Source: Chloroflexota bacterium (GTDB lineage: Bacteria > Chloroflexota > UBA6077 > FW602-bin22). Taken from it: a DNA stretch of 64,000 nucleotides. The notes under the pieces were generated by a model that was given only the letters and a program-made list of their open reading frames with translations, made no database searches and was not told where the DNA came from. How positions within the stretch are numbered: the stretch's first letter is position 1; each line of letters begins with the position of its first letter. The position numbers and the translations under genes were made by a program. Positions 59,577 to 64,000 of the stretch are shown here, piece after piece. Where the stretch lies: NCBI GenBank assembly GCA_004297775.1, contig SCUE01000027.1, forward strand, positions 122,055 through 186,054, given 5' to 3'.

Positions 59577-60671
59577 GTGGCAAAAACGGGCGTTGGCATC
59601 ATCGGATCGCGCTTCATGGCGAACATTCACGCCGATACGGTCACTCGAAATCCCGATGCCGAACTGATAGCGGTCGCCTCACCGACCGCCGAGCACGCCT
59701 CCGCGCTCGCGGCCAAGCACGGCATTTCACGCGTATTCGCTGATCATCGCGACCTTCTGGCGTTACCCGACATCGACCTCGTCGTCGTCTGCACGCCGAA
59801 TCGCTATCACGCCCCGATCGCGATCGACGCGGCCCGCGCCGGCAAACACATCGTCGTCGAGAAACCGCTCTGCGTCAACGTCGAGGAAGCCGACGAGATG
59901 GTCGAGGCCGCCCGCGCGGCGAACGTCAAGCTGATGTACGCCGAGGAGTTCTGTTTCGCTCCGCAGTACGTGCGCGCGCGTGAGATCGTGGCTGAAGGCG
60001 GCGTCGGTCGTCTCCACACGGTCAAACACATCGAGAAGTACTTCGGTCCGACCAATCCGATGTACTGGGATATCGCGACGTCCGGCGGCTGGTGCGCCAT
60101 GCAGTTGGGCAGCCATAGCCTCGGCGTCCTGCGCTGGATGCTGGGCAAACCGCGGGCAATCGCTGTCTACGCCGAAATGCGCCGGGTCCATCATCACGAT
60201 CGCGGCCTGGGTGAGGACGAATCGATCATCGTCGTCAATTTCGAGAATGGCGCCGTTGGCGTCGCCGAAAACAGTTGGGCACGTCGCGGAGGCATGGATG
60301 AGCGCGTTGAGGCGTACGGCTCCGACGGCACCATCTACGCCAGCCTGTACCAGGACAACCATTTTCGCGTCTTCAGCGAACCCGGCTATCGCTACTCGGC
60401 GCCCGGCGGCGCGCCGACCCGCGGTTGGACGTACGCCGTCTACGACGAACTCCACAACAACGGTTTCCCTCAGGAACTGAACCATTTCATCGACTGCGTG
60501 GCGAATGACCGCCAACCCCAGGAGACGGGCGAGGACGGGCGCTCGGTCCTCGAAATACTGACCGCAGCGTACGAGTCCGCGCGCCTCGGTCGCAAAGTGC
60601 CGCTGGAACAGCCATTTCGGCCGGGCGTTGCGCGGCCGATCGACTGCTGGCTAAGAGACTCTGCCGATTAG
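59577..60671 (+). CDS. Gfo/Idh/MocA-family oxidoreductase
   Basis: The 364-residue product has the Rossmann motif GVGIIGSRFMANIHADTVTR, VVVCTPNRYHAPIAIDAARA, the EKPL motif HIVVEKPLCVNVEEADEMVE and a C-terminal substrate domain with WDIATSGGWCAMQLGSHSLG (catalytic His/Asp region). These enzymes oxidise or reduce sugars and inositols with NAD(P). It is divergent from the sugar importer and probably handles the imported compound. GTG 59577 is preceded by CAGGGAGCGATC. The long frame upstream to 58797 is antisense to the binding protein gene. Confidence 0.9.
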   Translation: MAKTGVGIIGSRFMANIHADTVTRNPDAELIAVASPTAEHASALAAKHGISRVFADHRDLLALPDIDLVVVCTPNRYHAPIAIDAARAGKHIVVEKPLCVNVEEADEMVEAARAANVKLMYAEEFCFAPQYVRAREIVAEGGVGRLHTVKHIEKYFGPTNPMYWDIATSGGWCAMQLGSHSLGVLRWMLGKPRAIAVYAEMRRVHHHDRGLGEDESIIVVNFENGAVGVAENSWARRGGMDERVEAYGSDGTIYASLYQDNHFRVFSEPGYRYSAPGGAPTRGWTYAVYDELHNNGFPQELNHFIDCVANDRQPQETGEDGRSVLEILTAAYESARLGRKVPLEQPFRPGVARPIDCWLRDSAD

Positions 60672-60861
60672 ATCCGAGCGCGGAAAACGATCGCGCGACG
60701 GAGCTGAGTGGGAATGCAGGACGCGCGTGTCTGGTCAGGCGCCCAATTCGCGAGTCCGGCTACGACGAACGACGTATCGGAATTTCCCCTAGGGGCGCGA
60801 GGTTCGGTCGCCGCGACATTCCTAACGTGTCTCTCATACGGAACGAGGGCGGAGGGACACG

Positions 60862-61563
60862 ATGACCCAGAAGATTCGACTGATGATTGGCTACCGGCAT
60901 CTGCTGCTGCGACAAGCGCTGCGGACCGCGCTGACGGCACTCGGCGATGTCGACATCATCCACGAGGCGAGGGATGGCAAGGACGCCATCGAGAAGGCGG
61001 CGGAATTGGATCCAGACGTCATTCTGATGGATACGCAAATGCCGATCGTCTCGGGCGTGGAAGCGACCGCGCACATTCGTCGGGAAAGCTCCCGGTCGCG
61101 CGTATTGCTGATGACGCTTGGCGCCGACGATGAAATCATCCTGAGTATCCTGCGCGCTGGCGCGGCCGGATGCATCTTGAAGGACGCCGATCTCGGCGAA
61201 CTCGCGAAGGCGATTCGGACGGTCGCGCGGGGCGGGACGTATCTGTCCCCGGAGATCTCGGATCGTATGGTCCAGAACTACGTGCGGTTCTCGGAGCGGC
61301 CACGCGAGGCCGACGTTCGCCCGAGACGTGACCTCCTGTCGGTTCGCGAGCGCGAGGTTCTGCAGAAGGTCGCCGAGGGTATGGGCAATCAGGCGATCGC
61401 GCGACAACTGACGCTGTCGGTCAAGACGGTCGAGGCGCACAAGGCCCACATCGCACAGAAGCTGGGCGTTCGCGGGCGGACCGAGCTGATCAAGTACGCG
61501 ATTCGCAAGGGACTCATCGAGCTCGAGTCCGTGGCGCCAATGCGCGAAGCGATCGCGGCATAG
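60862..61563 (+). CDS. NarL/FixJ-type response regulator with altered acidic pocket
   Basis: A 233-residue protein: receiver (1-120), linker, and LuxR HTH (SVREREVLQKVAEGMGNQAI, then ARQLTLSVKTVEAHKAHIAQ). The phospho-acceptor Asp is present in PDVILMDTQMPIVSGVEATA, and the Thr and Lys sites appear as LLMTLGADDE and GCILKDADLGE. But the N-terminal strand reads IRLMIGYRHLLLRQALRTAL where relatives have a DD pair (for example VLLADDHPLVR). The two acidic Mg2+ ligands are therefore missing. No histidine kinase is adjacent. ATG 60862 follows GGAGGGACACG. Confidence 0.88.
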   Translation: MTQKIRLMIGYRHLLLRQALRTALTALGDVDIIHEARDGKDAIEKAAELDPDVILMDTQMPIVSGVEATAHIRRESSRSRVLLMTLGADDEIILSILRAGAAGCILKDADLGELAKAIRTVARGGTYLSPEISDRMVQNYVRFSERPREADVRPRRDLLSVREREVLQKVAEGMGNQAIARQLTLSVKTVEAHKAHIAQKLGVRGRTELIKYAIRKGLIELESVAPMREAIAA

Positions 61564-61767
61564 GCCGGCAATTCGGATCGGCGGAGGTGCCGGGGAGCAA
61601 CCGGCGCCGAACACCCTTTACCGGTGGCCGCCCGTCCTCCAGCCCTCATCGCCGGCTTGGATGAACACGCAGTCCGTCTGTATTGGCTTGGTGGGTTCGG
61701 CGTGGGCATAGCGGACGCACGACTGTTTCCGTGATCGGATCGAAGCGACCGTGCCAAACTCCATTCT

Positions 61768-63093
61768 GTGAAACGGCGCGCTCTGCTCGGGCTGGTCGCG
61801 GCATCGGTTATCAGCAGTGCCTGTGGGTCGCTCGCGACCCTCGGTTCGACGCCAATCGCCGCGCAGCGACGATCGACGCCGACGACGGGTTCCGCGCCAC
61901 CCGTCACTCCGACCGTTGGGCCAGCAACGCCTTCGGCGAGCCAAGCCGCCGCGCCACCGCCTACCGCGCCGTCGACGTCGACCGCCCGTGCCGTCGCGGC
62001 CGGCCCGACGCCGACTGCCTCGGCGACCACGCCAACGGCGCCGACTGCGACGCGCGATCCGCGCCTACCAATCGTGGCGACGATCGCGAAGGGGCTGGAT
62101 ACGCCGTGGGCGATCGACTTCGCGCTCGATGGCCGCGCCTTTGTCACCGAGCGACCCGGTCGCATCCGCGTGCTCCGCGATGACCAGTTACTGCCTGAAC
62201 TATGGGCGACGATGACAGTTCACGAGAGCGACGGTCGAGAGTCCGGTTTGCTCGGCCTCGCGCTCGATCCCCAATTCGCGACCAACGGCTACCTCTACGT
62301 TGCCCACACCTACCGCTCCGACAACAAAGTGCTCAATCGCATCGTCCGTATGCGAGAGGAACGACCGGCCAATCGCGGCGTCCTCGATCGCGTCTTGATG
62401 GAGGACGTCGTCGGCAATGAAAACCACGATGGCGGCCGCGTCAAGATCGGTCCGGACAGCCGCCTGTACTGGACGATGGGTGACGCCTTCTATCAGGCAT
62501 TGGCGCAAGATCCCACCTCGCCAAACGGCAAGATCATGCGTCTGAATCGCGACGGCACGATCCCGGGCGACAATCCGTTTCCGAACTCGCCGGTGTATTC
62601 GCTCGGCCACCGCAATCCCCAGGGCCTCGCCTGGCAGCCCGTTTCACGCCGTCTCTACGCGACCGAGCACGGCCCGAGTGGCGGGCAGGGTTCGGGAATG
62701 GATGAGGTGAATCTGATCGAGCCGGGTAAGAACTACGGCTGGCCAACCATCAAGGGCGACGAAACGCGCGCTGGGATGGTGACGCCGGTTCGCCACAGCA
62801 CCAGCGCGGTCACCTGGGCGCCGGGCGGCGCGACATTCGTAACGCGCGGTCCCTGGCAGGACAACCTCGTGTTCACCGGCCTGCGCGGCGAGGCACTCTA
62901 TCGCCTGGTCCTCGACCCCGCCGATCCGCGAAAGGTCGCCTCATTCGAGACTCACTTCGCCCGCCAGTACGGCCGCCTACGCGACGTCGTCGAAGGCCCC
63001 GATGGTGCGCTCTATATCCTGACGAGCAATCGCGACGGCCGCGGAACGCCGCACCCGGATGACGATCGAGTCCTTCGCCTGACGTTCGGGTAG
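61768..63093 (+). CDS. PQQ-dependent sugar dehydrogenase lipoprotein (glucose/sorbosone type)
   Basis: The 441-residue product has a lipoprotein signal (RALLGLVAASVISSACGS, lipobox Cys at about residue 19), a Thr/Pro/Ala-rich linker to about residue 92, then a six-bladed propeller of the GSDH family: KGLDTPWAIDFALDGRAFVT, ERPGRIRVL, ESGLLGLALDPQFATNGYLY, NHDGGRVKIGPDSRLYWTMG and GHRNPQGLAWQPVSRRLYAT. These oxidise aldoses on the outer membrane face using PQQ. GTG 61768 start. No pqq biosynthesis genes are in the window. Confidence 0.9.
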   Translation: MKRRALLGLVAASVISSACGSLATLGSTPIAAQRRSTPTTGSAPPVTPTVGPATPSASQAAAPPPTAPSTSTARAVAAGPTPTASATTPTAPTATRDPRLPIVATIAKGLDTPWAIDFALDGRAFVTERPGRIRVLRDDQLLPELWATMTVHESDGRESGLLGLALDPQFATNGYLYVAHTYRSDNKVLNRIVRMREERPANRGVLDRVLMEDVVGNENHDGGRVKIGPDSRLYWTMGDAFYQALAQDPTSPNGKIMRLNRDGTIPGDNPFPNSPVYSLGHRNPQGLAWQPVSRRLYATEHGPSGGQGSGMDEVNLIEPGKNYGWPTIKGDETRAGMVTPVRHSTSAVTWAPGGATFVTRGPWQDNLVFTGLRGEALYRLVLDPADPRKVASFETHFARQYGRLRDVVEGPDGALYILTSNRDGRGTPHPDDDRVLRLTFG

Positions 63094-63305
63094 ACACCGC
63101 GTCGCTCTTGTGCCCGACTAGCTCGACCACTCCGCGAATTCCATCGAGTAGCTGGCGCGGCGATGGCTGAGAGCGACTGATCAGCGTGTCGCGCTGAATG
63201 CTCGACCGCGTGTCGGCGGCCGACCCCGCCGACGGCTTTGTAGGCTGTTCCATACGCAACTGCACGGTCTGCTCGTGTATGTTGTCGTCGCGAACGGGGC
63301 CAAGT

Positions 63306-63938
63306 GTGGCGGAGGAATGCCGAGTGGCGGCCAGTCCGGCTTCAAGCGAGGCGCGTGCCCGGCGCGTCGTCGCGATCGGCCTGTGCCTCGTCGTTTTCGT
63401 CGTGGCGTGCGGTTCCGCGACCCCGACCCCGACTGAACCCCCCGGCGCCCGCGTCGGCAGCCGCACCCCGGGAACGGGCACGCCGTCCGTATCGACGCCA
63501 GGGACCGTCGGCCCAGGAATCGCCAGCCCGAGAACGGTGGGTCCCGGAACAGCCCCCGCCGGGACCGCAACGCCAGTGATCACGACGACGAATACGGTCA
63601 CCCTGACACCGAACCGAACCGAAACCCGCTCGGTCGCATCGACCGCGACCTTCGTGACGGGCGCGACGGCCACCAGTGACGAGACGTCCCGGCAGGGCAC
63701 CACGACTGCGACCGCCCTGAGCGGGCAAGCGACCGCGACACAGGCAACGGCGAACAAGGCCTCGACCGCCGCCCGTGCCACGCTTTACGCCGAGGCGGAC
63801 GCCGCCTCGACGAGACTCACGGAGGCCAGTGAAAGCGCGCGGATCGCCCGCTTCCAGGCCACGGCGGCCGCGCGCACCGCCATAGCGGTCTCGACACAAG
63901 CTGCGCGGCGGACGATGACCGCGGTCGCTCTCGGCTGA
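63306..63938 (+). CDS. Thr/Ala-rich low-complexity lipoprotein of unknown function
   Basis: A protein of about 210 residues. A signal sequence (VVAIGLCLVVFVVACGSATP, lipobox Cys) is followed by a Thr/Pro/Gly-rich stalk with repeats of TPG/VGPG type, then a Thr/Ala-rich helical region with regular heptad-like spacing (ATLYAEADAASTRLTEASES). No family is recognised. The frame is open from 63198, but residues before 63306 do not fit a signal peptide. GTG 63306 or GTG 63324 is preferred. A TATGTT at 63278-63283 may be the -10. Confidence 0.6.
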   Translation: MAEECRVAASPASSEARARRVVAIGLCLVVFVVACGSATPTPTEPPGARVGSRTPGTGTPSVSTPGTVGPGIASPRTVGPGTAPAGTATPVITTTNTVTLTPNRTETRSVASTATFVTGATATSDETSRQGTTTATALSGQATATQATANKASTAARATLYAEADAASTRLTEASESARIARFQATAAARTAIAVSTQAARRTMTAVALG

Positions 63939-64000
63939 GACTCACCCGAACAACGGACTTGGGTGGTATCGGCGGGTGGGCGGGTGAGTTCGGCGTCGCC

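Noticed and set aside
63198..63305. N-terminal extension of the Thr-rich lipoprotein from ATG 63198
   Set aside because: The extension is Cys-rich and precedes an evident signal peptide, which would then be internal.

Overview
The window is a GC-rich bacterial chromosome segment that looks like Chloroflexota. The call rests on the type of gene content: Thr/Pro- and Ala/Pro-rich lipoproteins, DUF4446, DUF4012, DUF2723, a small sortase, a Tat-type sugar-binding lipoprotein and a complete classical menaquinone operon. The lineage is an inference of moderate confidence. There are no rRNA genes, insertion sequences, CRISPR arrays or phage genes.

Layout. (1) 1-36.9 kb is almost entirely a cell-surface glycan region. 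It holds a Wzx-type flippase, acetyltransferase and carbamoyltransferase (0.25-4.1 kb); a family-4 glycosyltransferase beside a degraded toxin-antitoxin remnant (4.1-5.8 kb); two tRNAs; a Wzm/Wzt ABC exporter with a methyltransferase (6.1-9.1 kb, minus); a six-gene glycosyltransferase operon (9.15-14.4 kb); a secreted four-repeat surface protein (14.5-15.9 kb); a second glycan operon with GT2, FabZ and three tandem GT9 genes (15.9-20.6 kb); DUF4446 and tRNA-Arg; a flippase-like protein with a GT2; a DUF2723 protein; an O-antigen-ligase/polymerase-like protein; a Wzc-like tyrosine kinase; a membrane-anchored glycosidase-like protein; a sortase; a CpsB-like phosphatase; DUF4012; a Pro/Thr-rich surface protein; an HlyD-like lipoprotein; and a UDP-sugar dehydrogenase. 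(2) 36.9-38.7 kb holds a 45-residue membrane peptide and an ammonium transporter. Each is preceded by a copy of the same inverted repeat. (3) 38.8-46.2 kb is accessory catabolism: MlrC-like peptidase, NIPSNAP protein, hydantoinase/oxoprolinase subunits A and B, and an MFS transporter. (4) 46.2-55.8 kb is a TetR regulator with a perfect operator, followed by menF-menD-menH-menB-menA-menC-menE and an extra alpha/beta hydrolase, all overlapping. (5) 55.8-64 kb holds a sugar ABC transporter without its ATPase, a Gfo/Idh/MocA oxidoreductase, a response regulator with an altered acidic pocket, a PQQ-type sugar dehydrogenase lipoprotein and a Thr-rich lipoprotein.

Gene expression style. Twenty-three gene junctions use a four-base stop/start overlap of the form NTGA (ten GTGA, nine ATGA, three CTGA, one TTGA). 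In two of the CTGA cases no ATG or GTG restores the conserved N-terminus, so CTG is probably the real start codon. Many first genes have a TAnnnT -10 element only 6-8 bases before the start codon and no ribosome binding site, which implies leaderless transcripts.

Most unusual points: the paired inverted repeats around the 45-residue peptide and amt; the CTG/NTGA coupling; the decayed DUF433 module joined to a duplicated glycosyltransferase tail; menaquinone synthesis placed directly downstream of a TetR gene; and two receiver-like proteins lacking key acidic residues.
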